From: Sorghum bicolor
Lineage: Eukaryota; Streptophyta; Magnoliopsida; Poales; Poaceae
Assembly: GCF_000003195.3 (NCBI RefSeq)
Contig: NC_012871.2
Span: forward strand, 44,000,434-44,064,433
DNA: 64,000 bases
Reading direction: 5' to 3'
Shown: piece after piece, positions 1 through 11,415 of the stretch
Position numbering within the stretch: position 1 is the stretch's first letter
How the letters are laid out: each line of letters opens with the position of its first letter
The notes under the pieces: generated by a model
Told to the model about the DNA's origin: nothing
Database searches by the model: none
What the model saw: the letters and a program-made list of their open reading frames with translations, nothing else
Program-made: the position numbers and the translations under genes

Positions 1-948
1 CTCCACAATACCGGTTCTGCCTGTCCTATCAACGGAGGGTGGACTATATAAGAATCAACGAAGCTGTCACTATCGCGAACTACCACACGACTCGGCCAAT
101 AGGATACATTTGCAGATAAATAACATCTAAGCACCACGCTCACATGTGATCTATCACCTAACTCCCTCGCGACAAGAGCTAAGCGCTTTGCAAACTTATA
201 CATAAACTCATTATCAATTAGAACTATATCAAATATAGAACTAGAGCAAACTAAGAACATAATAATTAGAGACATAATGCAATTAGAACAATAGAATTAG
301 AGAAAGATATGAATAATACCAATCTTTATTACCGAAGATCCGAATCCAGAGCGTAGTGCTCTACTTCTCTAATTGCTATCTAATCAAACCTCTAAACTTG
401 AAGGATTAGGGAGTAGCTAATTCTAATTCTCTGTGGGAGAGAAGCTCTAAACCCTAACTTTGATGGCTACCTCTGAATAATGATTTCTCCTCCTCTCCTC
501 CAGGGGCCAGGGGGTCTGGTTTTATAGTCCCCTCAAGTGAACGTGAGCCATTGGATCAAACCGACATAGATTGTATGGTTTAGATTGATCCTTTAGGTCG
601 GTGGAGGATTGTCCCGAAGCAGAGTCCTGATTGGACTCTCCACCTGGGCGGGCGCCCAAGGGGGGTGGGCGGCTGCCCAGCCCCCGAGCCCGAATCCCCT
701 CTCGTTCGTTCCCGTGGCTTCTGGATCCTTCCAGATCAAGGAAAATTGCGCGACACGTAATTATCTCGTTGTAAACATGACATGTGGGCCTTCTCTCCCT
801 ATTTTCTGATAAACCCCTGCAGAAATAGATAAACACCAAAACTCGTGGAATTCTGTCAGATAAAACCCTAATTCTAGATGTTTGTTTCATATTGATCCTT
901 TTTCATGTTTATTTGATTATTAATTTTAGTACTTAAGGACCGTCAACA
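1..948 (-). mobile_element. Athila-like LTR, partial (cut by window edge)
   Basis: Reading on the minus strand, this starts at 948 with TGTTGACGGTCC and carries the same blocks as the LTRs at 41415-43169 and 48138-49780: a TATAAAA-type box near 518-525, a region rich in GGGCGCCC, and the 'gactatataagaatcaa' block. The far end of the LTR lies outside the window. To the right of 948 there is no polypurine tract, so 948 is an outer boundary: this is either the 5' LTR of a minus-strand element extending left, or a solo LTR. Confidence 0.8.
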
Positions 949-1996
949 GGGGTCACACCAACCAGTAAATTTTTATGCGTGCTCCCCTTTCCAGATGGTG
1001 ATGCAAGAAAAGACATGTTCTTAGATTTTTCCTGGTTCAGGCAAGAGAAGGCCCTACGTCCAGCGGGGGGAGAGATGTTTGTATTATCTTGCACCTAAGT
1101 GCTTGTACAGGGGTGAATACAGGCGTGAGGTGGATGGAGATGGAGTATGGAAGCTACACTGAGCGTGAGTGTGTTGGGTGATGTTGTTTCGCGTGTCCTC
1201 TATCTGCTCCCGGGCCTCCCCTTTTATAGTTCTAAGGAGGGGCCTAGGGTACATGTATAGGCGTCAGAGTAGGGGTCGATAGAGGTATGGCGCGCTGACC
1301 TACTTGAGGCCTCCGTACCGGCGTGGTTTCGAGACATCTTGTCCTGGTAGCTTGATGATGATTACGCGTGCCCCGGTATCCCGCTCTGCGCGCCGTCCTA
1401 GGCTGGTTTATCTGTTGTATGCTTGTATGTCAAGGCAGCATCTGTGTCGGAGTGGTTGAGGTGCTGTCACTCGTCGCCCGACTCTTCTCCAGGAAGGAAA
1501 TATGCCTACTTGAGGGTCTGGTGTCGTGTAATGCCTTGCCAGCTAGAGCGCTGACCTTAGGCGTCACGAGGGGGTCTTGATTAGACGTTCTGACCTGCTC
1601 CCTGCGTCCTGCCACGTTCTAGCTTGTTTGGTGGGGAAGGCTGCAAAAAGAATGACGGGATGGGTGCCTATTCCCTATCACGCTTCCCGTGACTGGCAAG
1701 TTAGGTGAGAACGCGACAGACGCATTAAATGCCCTGGCTCCTATGCCCGTGTCAAGCGGCGGACGGCATCCTTGCGCTCGACGCCTTCCGATTCGCTCGA
1801 GCCTGTTTCCGTGTTCGACGGTAGCCGGCGCTCGAGCCCTGATCGATTCGCAGGACGCTCTTTCCGTGTTCGAGACTATGGCCGTCGAGGACCGTACATA
1901 TGACTGGGTAGAGCGTCGAGTTAGAGGCCGCGACTTGCTTACGGGTATTCTCGTCATGCATATCAGTTAGGGTACCCCTTACTGATATCCTCGACA
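949..1996 (-). mobile_element. LTR fragment of another gypsy element (Tat-like?)
   Basis: On the minus strand the segment begins TGTCGAGGATATCAG at 1996. It then has a promoter-like block with a TATAAAAG box (complement of 1221-1228), a GC-rich stretch, and an R/U5-like end containing 'tggttggtgtgacccc'. This resembles the U3-R-U5 order of grass Tat-group LTRs. No second copy lies in the window, so family and boundaries are inferred. It appears truncated at 949 by the LTR to its left. Confidence 0.45.
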
Positions 1997-2296
1997 AGAC
2001 ATAATCCATTTTTTCCTTCCCATGGAGAATTAGAGCCCGACCTTTTTAGTCTGACGTTTTTGGGTCATATATATATTTTCCTAATTAAGTCTGCATCTAG
2101 AAACACGCTCGAGGAAGCAGGCCCGTAGCGGAGCCAGAGAGAGTGCGGGCGCCCAGCTCCTGTTCCCCCTCGGTCCCAATTTTCTCTCTTATGGAAAATA
2201 CACTTATGGTAATCCGAATAATCCCTCAGATGGAAAGTTTCTCACGCACATCGATGGGAGCAACCCGAACAACCCCTAGAGGCACTTTTTGACCCC
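1997..2296. other. Unassigned stretch between LTR fragment and promoter-like site
   Basis: No ORF of note. A purine-rich run on the minus strand abuts 1996 and could be a degraded polypurine tract of the LTR fragment to the left. I see no repeat pairing elsewhere in the window. Confidence 0.3.
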
Positions 2297-2304
2297 TATA
2301 TAAA
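2297..2304 (+). promoter_or_regulatory. TATA box upstream of the 2394 ORF
   Basis: TATATAAA lies about 90 bases upstream of the ATG at 2394. A pyrimidine-rich leader ('cttctcttcttcttc') lies between them, as in plant 5' untranslated regions. Functional status is inferred. Confidence 0.45.
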
Positions 2305-2393
2305 CAGACCCCTGACAACAGTTTTCAAACACCAATCCACCCAAGCCTTCTCTTCTTCTTCAATTAGAGCTTGTTTAGTCCCTCGCTGCTCCA

Positions 2394-3023
2394 ATGGCCG
2401 AGAAGTTCCACGATGATTGGGAAGTCGTCCCTTTCAACCTCAACATGGAGCCTGCGGAAGACCCCGATGGCCGTGCTCTCGTCGTGGCCAACACAGAGCG
2501 ACAGCTAGAAGCCATGCCATTACGCCAACGCAGCTCCGCCCAATCCTACCATGCTCAATAAGTTCTCACCACACCGCCACAACCCCTACTTCTCAAGGGA
2601 TCATCATCCAAGACGAAGACCACCATCAAGGTGCCAACCGGCATGAGGATCCTTCCACCTAGACCCAATGAGTGGGTCGTTGGAGTCAAGACCAACCGGA
2701 GCGGCGAGATCAGTAGCAATCGCTACACTACGGAGGAGGAAAGGCCTTACTTCGAAGGGATTAGAGCAGCCAAAGTCCGTTTCATCCCTCCAAAGGCAGC
2801 CCCAAAGCATGCTCTCAATGCTTTTGAGACACCTCCCAAGCGTCGCAAGACCATAGTAGATATTGATGAGGACGTTCGCAGGCTAGACAGAGTCATCATA
2901 GACCTCTAGTCCTCGGTTAATTCCCTCACTAGGTAGCTCTATAACCACAACACCGTTATACTAGGCCTTAGGCAGGATCTTGCCAGTGCCAATAAGAAGA
3001 TTAAAGAGTTAGAGCGCCGCTGA
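2394..3023 (+). pseudogene. Broken ORF of unknown function in an Athila-like element
   Basis: A frame of 210 codons opens with ATG at 2394 (MAEKFHDDWEVVPF...) and ends with TGA at 3021-3023. Three in-frame stops break it: TAA at 2559 (codon 56), TAG at 2907 (codon 172) and TAG at 2934 (codon 181). The visible protein is hydrophilic, with a Pro/Arg-rich middle and a charged C-terminus (...LASANKKIKELERR) that looks like a coiled coil. I do not recognise the family. It has its own TATA box and leader, and non-coding sequence shared with Athila-like elements follows it, so it is probably an accessory ORF carried by the element whose 3' LTR starts at 4315. It cannot now make a full-length protein without readthrough. 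Confidence 0.5.
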
Positions 3024-4314
3024 GTTATCTAGATTAGACCTTGAGGCAATGCATCTTAGTTATCTATCTTTAAATTCGGTTTAGGTTTACTATTATCGTC
3101 AGTTTGTTACTATTATCGTCAGTTTGCTACTAGTCATTTGTAATAAATGCCTCAAGATTAATAAAGAGTATTATTATTATGTCTTGTGTGTCTCTACTTT
3201 ATTTTTGTGCAAGAAAGCAGAAAACAAGTATGGGGGAGATCCCTCGACATGCCGAACACACTTCGACTACACCACTCCACAATTCAGGTACACACTCTGC
3301 ACACTTTAGACATACACATATCTTGGATTATGCAGAATATTGTTTCCGACATGGTAAATTAAAAAGATTAAAATGTTACTAATCATGATATCTCCTGGAA
3401 ACTACAAATTATTGAAAAAATCATTTTAAAACCATGTGTTACTTTAGTCATTGTGGAATGGTAGAGTATGAGTTTCTTATTATTGATATCATTGTTGCTT
3501 GGAGAATTTATTTCAAAATCTTCAAATTCTAGCTACCATCCTCAGTGTTTTATATGCCTAATAAAACTAAAAATATTAATTATGATTATAAAAGCTATCT
3601 ACTCTGTATTAAGTTTGTTCAAACTGAGTTAGACCCTTGTTGAGAGATTTATCATGCTCCTAAGATCAAGACATCTATTCAGAAAGATTCACTCTTCCGA
3701 AGTATTATTGCATTAGAGGCATGGGCTATGCAAAAATAAAGATATTTTGAGGAAATAGAAAGGAGCAAGTGCTCGATAACCTCGCAGAAAAAATGGACAA
3801 GTGTCCAATAGTAGAATTAGGGGTACCTCGGTATCCACTTAAAAAAAGAAATATAAAAGAAAGAAAAAAATAGCCCACAGTCCCTCTAATAAGCAATATG
3901 CCAGCAAGAGATGACAAAGATTTTAATGTCCAAAGTCTTTGATCTAAGAGTATGACATTCCCCTCCTCGGATCCCGTTTTGATCAGGCAATAAATGTAAA
4001 GTAAGTATGCTCGAAAATTTTTGCAAATTAAAACAGCCTCAGTGAGAAATATAGAAGATAATGAGTGATCTGAGAGAACCTATGAGGATAAAAGGTATGC
4101 TAACTTTGTTTTCAAAAATATACAAAAACTCCAAGTGACAGGATTAAGAAGAAAGGATCTTTACTCTTAACCATAAACTTCCCTGACTATAGTACACAGT
4201 GGATTTTAACACTCTGCAGGTATGAAGAGAATGTTTTAAAAATGTTTTACCCCAGATATTGTTCTTAACCATCCTTTTCTCGAGGACGAGTAAAAGCCTA
4301 AGTATGGGGGTATT
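3024..4314 (+). mobile_element. 3' non-coding region of Athila-like element
   Basis: An AT-rich stretch with no supported gene. It shares blocks with the 3' non-coding parts of elements I and II, for example 'atggacaagtgtcc' followed by 'gtagaattaggggta' near 3795-3825, and ends in a polypurine-type run 'agtatgggggtattt' directly before the LTR. Another copy of the 'agtatgggggag' motif is at about 3228. A direct repeat of 'tactattatcgtcagtttg' is at about 3090-3130. Confidence 0.6.
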
Positions 4315-5545
4315 TGTTGACGGTTCTTAAGTATCAATTCTAATTATCAAATAAACAATAGAAAGGACCAATATGCAAACAACACCTAGAGTTAGGGTTT
4401 GATCTGACAGAATTCCACGAGTTTTGTTGTTTATCTGTTTCTGCAGGGGGTTATCGGGAAATAAGGAAGAAAGGCCCACATGTCGGGATTACATAGAGAT
4501 ATCAACGCACCGCGCAATTTTCTACCATCTAGAAGACTCCAGAAGCCACGGGAAGGAAGCGGAGGCCGAACGGGGCCAGGCACTGGGCGCCGGCCCAGTT
4601 GACCTGGGCGCCCGCCCCCTCCTGGACTTGGTTTGGGACTCTTTTCGCGGACGATGTTCCACCGACCTAAAGGATCAAGGATAACCGTCCAATCAATGTC
4701 GGTTTGATCCAACGGCCCACGTTTACCTGAGGGGACTATAAAACCAGACCCCCTGGCCCCTGGAGGAGACAAGTTCATCATAGAGTTGAGAGGAGCCCTC
4801 GAAGGAATACCTCTCCTCTAAATAAAATTTCTTTTTAGGCTTAGCATCCAATGTAAGTAGAAATAGATCTTCTAGTTTCTACTAGATTGAGAGAGATAGA
4901 GTGGAGGTGTAGATCGGAGGAAGCCCGGCCTGACGGTGTCTACTCCGAGCTTGTACCTGCGGGATCAAGTTCTCCTAACCCGAGGCTTGCTCCTAGGATT
5001 CTTTAGTATTTTGACTTCTAAATTCTAGTAAGTTCTTGTTTTATTGTTCTTTTGGTTTATGAGTTTACTTTAATCTCTTCGCGTAGAGTTTAGAGTAATC
5101 ATCTCTAGCGTAGACGTGGTGTTTGGGCTAGGATACTCATAGATATTCCCTGACTAGCTAGACCGTGGTAGTAGCGAGGAACGTGACAATTCTGAGTTAC
5201 CTTTGCAGATCATATCTCATTAGCAGGAAGGATAGGGTTTATAGGTGCGGGTTGAACATCCTCTGTGGTGTCTAGATTCCGTTAGCCTCCCCAATAGAAC
5301 AGTAGATCATCCTTACCAAGGTTAGATGGAGATTGCGGTTGTAGTCTTCTCTATTTATCACTCACATCGAGACACATTCTTTGTAGCCTAAAGGGTTAGT
5401 AGTAATAGACCGGGTTAGTCAGATGCACTCTTTCTCCTAGTGGTAAAAAATAAATACGATACTCTGGATAATCTCCCGGGTGAAGTGCTCACCGATATCC
5501 GTGCACTTGCGGATCAATTCCTTATTGCGTTCCCAAATATCAACA
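4315..5545 (+). mobile_element. Athila-like 3' LTR
   Basis: Starts TGTTGACGGTTC after a polypurine-type run and ends ...AATATCAACA, giving 1231 bp. A CTATAAAAC promoter block (about 4736) and the 'tccgtgcacttgcggat' block near the right end match the LTRs of elements I and II. It is the right-hand LTR of the plus-strand remnant to its left; the matching 5' LTR is not present, probably lost or displaced by the insertions at 1-1996. The frame that crosses this LTR (4424-4684) is only LTR sequence. Confidence 0.8.
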
Positions 5546-6204
5546 CCAACCTAGATAATAGGTAATGCTACCTAAACTTGAGCTAAATAAAAGCAAGGGG
5601 CTTTATATATAACATTTAGAGGGGTTAAGCTTTTATGCAAAAGGGTGTCCAGCTATCCCACTATACAGCCTTCATGATCCTTGAGAGTCTTTTATTTCTG
5701 GTTTATGATGGGTAAGTCTAGCTGAGTACATTCTCGTACTCAGGGTTCTACTCCCATGTTGTTTTGCAGATGGACAGATGTACTATGGTTATTGCATCAA
5801 CTGCTTGTACCCAGCAATGGTGATGACTAGACCAAGGGCAATGGTCACTCTACCTCCTCTTTTGCTTTTGTGGGAATGATCAGACTCTAGCACTGTAATG
5901 AACTAAATGTGTGTGTGGTTTCCAAAAACTAAAATGCTTCCACTAGTGTTGAACTCGGTTTGTAATAACTAAGTTTGAACTCCGATGTAATTTCTGAATG
6001 TTGTGAATAGAATGTACTTGTGGACGGTGACTGCTGAACTTATTACGATCTTGGTTGCGTATAAGAAAAAAGGTTTGAAATCCCTCAAGATTTCACGGAC
6101 TACCGGAATTATATGGGCTTAAGCCTGATGGTTTGACTATGTAAATGGTCGCTATTATGCTTAATCTCTTATAATTTGGACGGCTCTGTTACAGAATGGC
6201 TATG
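5546..6204 (+). mobile_element. Old chromovirus-type LTR remnant
   Basis: No ORF. The block 'gggtaagtct..gagtac..gtactcagggtt' followed by a 'gcag' site matches the right third of the chromovirus LTRs here (about 10660-10720, 23880-23940 and 34190-34245), but the rest has drifted far. Element I inserted at 6204/6205; its target-site copy CTATG is at 6200-6204. Confidence 0.45.
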
Positions 6205-6714
6205 TGTTGACGGTCCTTAATGCTCACATTTAAGCGTCAACTAATCATAGAAAAGGATCCAAATGCAACCAACACCTAGACTTAGAGTTTTATCTGATAG
6301 AATTCCACGAGTTTTGGTGTTTGTCTGTTTCTACAGGGGGTTATCAGGAAATACGGAGGAAAGGCCCACACGTCGGGTTTACATAGAGATATTAACATGC
6401 CGCACAATTTTGTATCATCTAGAAGACTCCAGAAGCCATGGGAACGAAGCGGAGGCCGAGAGGGCTCAGGGACAGGGCGCCCACCCAAGTCCTTAGGGCG
6501 CCCGCCCAGCTACAGTGTCCAATTCGGACCTGCTTCGCGTATTATGCACCACCGACCTAAAGGATCAAGGAAAACCGTGCGATCAATGTCGATTTGATCC
6601 GACGGCCTAGAATCATTTGAAAAGACTATATAAGCAAGGCCCCTGGCCCCTAGAGATCATACCTCTTCTACAGAATCAAAGCTAGGGTTTCAATTCTTCA
6701 TCCAAGTAGAGAGG

Positions 6715-6820
6715 ATCCCTCTAGTTCTTCTAGTTCTACCTCTAGTTCATCTAGTTGTAGTTCTAGTTCTAGTTCATCTAGTTCTTGTTCTAGTTCCTCT
6801 AGTTCTAGTTATAGTTAGTT
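6715..6820 (+). repeat. (CTAGTT)n-type minisatellite in LTR
   Basis: Degenerate hexamer array built on 'tctagttc', just downstream of the TATA box in the 5' LTR of element I. The 3' LTR has the same array at about 16920-17022 with a different unit arrangement. Confidence 0.85.
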
Positions 6821-7317
6821 CTACTTGTAATCTAGAAAATAGGGAGAGAGAAGAGGAGAGCGGAGGAAGAGGAGCCGGATCTGTCGGATCTTCCTCAACA
6901 TTGTACTTTTGCAGCAACTAGTTCGTTCTTCATCGTTCTCCAGGTTCTTCAATTCATAATTCCTGAGTTCTTTAATTACTTTTATTTACATTCAAGTTAT
7001 TTATTGGATTGCCGCTTGCATCAAGTGCTCTAGTCTTTGAAATGCTAGATTAGTAATTAATAGATTAGACGTGGTGTTTAGTCTTGCAATTACCTGGAAT
7101 TGCACCCAATCCTGCGGATTGTTGTGGTAGCCCTAGGGTAGTGACAGCCCTAACGGTCGACGTATTCCACCTCGTTCAGATCGGTGTTTGTAGGACCGTA
7201 GTCAGAGCTTCCTAGCCCCCTTCTCATCTCTTTCTGTGGTTAGTGTTCTGATGTCCTGAAATAAATAATCTTTGAAGTAATTCTTGATTCTTAGATCAAC
7301 TAGATAACTCTCAGGAA

Positions 7318-10300
7318 TGTAACATCCCCGATGTTACGGTTACTAAAATTTGGATCATGTCATCATCAGCATTGCACAACATATTTGTTAAGCACACCCT
7401 GATGCATTAACTTAAAACAAGTTTAATTTGGTTGAATGTGCTTAGGGAATTAAAGTGTGTTTATATTGTGTTTGGATGCTTGAGTTGGTTGCTAAAACCC
7501 TAGGGTGAAAGATTTCCGAAAGATTAGGGGGGGAAACCCTGATTTTTGAACCCTAGAATTGCCCCCTTTTGCACAATTTAAAAACCAAGCAAAATTTGAG
7601 GTTGAGTTCAAAAGCAAAGTTGTAGATCTTGTCAGGATGTACAACTTTGGTGTTTTGAGTTTTTGAAGTTTCAATATAAAATTCAAAGTAATTTTGAAAA
7701 TACAGATTTCCACAAAGTGTCCCCTTTTCCAATTTGAACCTCCAATTCAAAATCTATTTGGAATTTTGAAAAGTGACCAACATGAAAGTTGTAGAGCTCA
7801 AAAAGTTGAACAACTTTCATGTTGGGAGTTTTTCAAGTTGTTTGGGAAAATCAAAAGTAATTGTGGAAATCCTGATCTGCCCCAATTCAAAAATTTGAAT
7901 GTCCCCAAATTGGATTTTGAACTTCAAACTGTTTGGTCAAATTCACCATGTTCCACTCAAAATTAGCTCTGGTCACCAAAATATGATTTGTTTCTTATAA
8001 AATTTTGCACAACTTTCATTTTGGTGGCAATTTGGCTTGAGTTCAAGTTTTGGCCGAATTTCACAAAAAGACAGAAAGGAGAGGATAGGGGTTACTACAG
8101 TGATCCGACGGGCTCCATTTGTTTCCCTCGCACCCGACGCCGGTGAGCTTGGTCGCCCTCCAAATTCATCGTGCCCACTCCCTTTCCAAGCCGCCTTAGC
8201 ACACCAGCAGCTCCGCCCTGAGCTCCGCCATCGATTGCGCCCCTGAGCGCAAGCGCTAGCCCCTCCTAGCTCGCAACCGAGCCATTTTTTTCCCCGACTC
8301 CGGCCAAAGTTGTCGCCGTGGGTGTTTCACCGCGGCCAGAGTCGTTTCCAGCCTTTCCACTGCCGATTTTCGCACTATTGAAGTCACGGTGATCCCCTGG
8401 TACTCCCACGCCCTTTCCGTTGCTTTCTCATGGCTTTGGATGCTCGGAGTTTGGCACCGAGATGGTTCCGGCCACCGGAGCCGTGGCCGGTTAGCTTAGG
8501 AACCCCCGGGCACCACGCTGAGCACGCTGGGCCACTCCAGGGGTCGAGGCGAACCTGCCGGAGCGGTGGGATTGCGCCAGGGAGGTCTCACCGGCGCACT
8601 GGGCGAACGCCGGAGCCGCGGCGCAAGGAAGAAGACGGAACTGACGGGCGGGACCCGCCCGTCAGTGACCGTGTGAGGGGGAGACCGCGCGCGCGCAGCG
8701 CCTGTGTGGGCTGGGCGTAAGCGGGCCGGCCTGCGTGCCGATTTCCCGGCTGCTCGCTGCGCAGTAGTTTTTCTTTTTCTTTTTGTGCAGTTTTTGAGTT
8801 ATGTTTGATTTTGTGTAATAAATTGTGTATTGATCCAAAAATTATGAAAATTTTTGTATATGTTCCATAGAATGAGAAGAACATAGGAAAAATACTAAAG
8901 TTCATTTTCTGATACTATTAACATATATAAAAATTCTGTCTTTTATTTAATAAATAAACATTCCATGAATTTTTATAATTTTTGGGCATATCCAAAAATC
9001 ACCAAAATTAGTAGGGAGTCTCTGAGTATTATTCCCTGGCTCCACACAAAATTTTGTGGCATTTGGATAATGTTTGAATAAAATATTAATAAACCCTTAT
9101 TTAGTAGTTAAATAATAATTCTAGAATAATTAGATGATAATTAGTTAAATTCTCAAAATTAGGTTTTGAGTGATTTTGGGATTGTGTGATGACCTGAGGT
9201 CATTAACCTTAATGACCTTTGGCATTTAATTATTGTTTGGCATTAATACTTAATTGCTGTTATTAATATTTAATTAAGAATTAATTAAGATAAAAGGATT
9301 AATAATTAGTTAATTTAGGATAATTATGAATTAAGAAAAGTATTAATTTACAAGATGCAACCTCTTGGGTAAAGATACTAAGATGTTAAACAACTTTAAT
9401 TATTGTTTATTCTGTGTTGCACCGAGGAGGCCAGTTGTGCTTAACTTGGTCCTTCTTGCATATTTGTCATACGCATATCATGAGCATTCATCATTTTGCG
9501 TATAGTGCACGTGACCGAAGGAGCGACCGTTGAACCGAACCCCGAGGTCGGTGCTCCGTTCGAGGAAGTAGGGTCCGAGGCTTGGGAAGTCTCCGAGGAT
9601 CCCTCTCTGCCCTACAACCAAGGCAAGCCCCAGATGCATTAACCCCTCCTTGAATGTTTTAAATCTTTTATCACTTATGAATTGAAAATGCTGCATTAGG
9701 TAGTTGAGAATTGGGTTAACCCACTTGCTGCATTTACTACCTTGATATTTGTTATCTTGTCCTTTGCACCCGTTTCACTTTAAAAACTGCGTAGTGATGC
9801 TTAGCCCTGCTATTAGATAGGTTTTCAAACAAAGTTTGAAGGGTTGTTGTGGAATACACTTATGATCAATGATGTTTCAACTTGAGACCGGTCGGTGGAC
9901 TTGCTTTAAGAATGGAGTCTTAAAGTAGTGTCTCCAACTGTGTCGGTTAAGGACCGGTCCGTTGATGGCCTGCTGGGTTGAGAATTTATAGTACTAGCCA
10001 CTTGCCCTCGGTAAGCCCGGTCTTGTGATCCCTCGACGCGAACAGCTACTCGCGCACTAGGCGTGGAGCGATGGCGAGAGTAGTGTGTACCCACCTTACG
10101 GATCTGAGATGACCGGGAAACATCTAGATCGGCTGTAGGATGGTGGGGTACTGTGCTCTCGGGTGCCGCGAACCTGGTCAAATTTGGGGAGAGCTCGATT
10201 TGGGTTGACATATGCAAGATTTGGTTCTACATATGTCGGGTGGTTAGGAACTCCAGCTGGATTGCTAAGCGATTCGAATCGTCATTGCTCCCCGATTGGG

Positions 10301-11234
10301 AGACTCAATTCCTTCGACCCTCATCGTAGATAATTATACAACTAAGTGATAAAATGAGAAAGAGGGAAATGTCGCATGAGGTTCGGATCCCGATTCCCGA
10401 ACTCAGAGTGACATGAAGCTATTGCCGTTGGATAAACAATACTTTGATTAAGGACTAGGAACTTACAGACTTGTCTGTGAGAAGCAACTAGATAGACTGT
10501 CATCGAACTCCTCGGCCTCTTAAGGAGAGGAATTCGCGGGTAAAACTTGAAAGTGAGGATGCACTATTAGTAAGGTTTTCAGCAAAAACACCTTGGCTCC
10601 TTGCGCAGCCACCCCTTGTCTACCCTAAGCCGGCATCCCTAATTTCTCCTCTTTTTCTACCGGGTAAGTCTTGTTGAGTACTCCCGTACTCAGGGTTTTA
10701 TAACCCCTGTTGCAGGTGAAGCTCAGAAGCCGACCTGCTTCGGACCCTGTTGTGTGTCCGTCATCGAAGTCGACGACGAAGAAGAGTGAGCGTGACCCAT
10801 GGACAGGGTCTGTAAATTTGTAATCTCTGTGCTAAAGTTTAAGTTGCTCCGCTGGACCTGGCTTGTAATAACACTCTACTATTTGGAAGAACTCCTTTTG
10901 TAAATTAAGTTATGTAATACTTCCGCTGTTTTACTCTGAAAGATTATTTTGGTCTTGTGTCGTCTATGATACTGCAATGTCTTCGCAACGAGTGATCCTA
11001 GTGTTAAGGTGGCCACTTGCTATCCTGTAAGGGCGAGGAGAAGAAATTTTCGTTAATTGACCATCGCTGGTGGTCAAGACGAGCTTGTTTGATACGCCCC
11101 AGGTAGCGGTTGAATGAGCGTCCTGAGATGCTCATCGGACTTCTAGAGTGGGAGGATCCCCGGCATCGTCGTCAGAGGTCCTTGGGACAATGACAGGTGT
11201 CGGTGGGCCCAAACACTTAGGAGGTTCTGCCACA
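7318..11234 (+). mobile_element. Solo LTR of the chromovirus (element III) family
   Basis: 3917 bp, starting TGTAACATCCCCGATGTTACG and ending ...GGTTCTGCCACA, flanked by a perfect 5-bp TSD AGGAA (7313-7317 and 11235-11239). The element I 3' LTR shows the empty site ('actctcaggaaacttcc'). It aligns along its length with the LTRs of element III but is shorter and diverged, mainly in the GC-rich part (about 8100-8750). No internal sequence remains, the signature of recombination between two LTRs. Small frames inside it are not genes. Confidence 0.93.
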
Positions 11235-11415
11235 AGGAAACTTCCTGTCTTCCCACCAAAAATACTTATATAGTTATCATTGGGCGATCTTGATTCTTAA
11301 TTAGTACACTCACGTTCCATGTGAAAAATCGATACTCTGGAATACTCCCGGGTGAAGGCTACATTGGTATCCGTGCGCTTGCGGATTTTTCTGTTTGCGT
11401 TTAAAATACCGAACA

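Larger units (their letters stand above)
6205..11415 (+). mobile_element. 5' LTR of element I, split by a solo LTR
   Basis: Begins TGTTGACGGTCC at 6205 and ends ...ACCGAACA at 11415 (the other LTR copy ends ...ACCCAACA). A TATATAAG promoter core is at about 6627-6634. The two halves, 6205-7317 and 11240-11415, are separated by the solo chromovirus LTR. Confidence 0.9.

Noticed and set aside
949..5545. A complete element spanning 949-5545
   Set aside because: No 5' LTR matches the 4315-5545 LTR in the same orientation, and the LTR fragment at 949-1996 is of a different family and strand.
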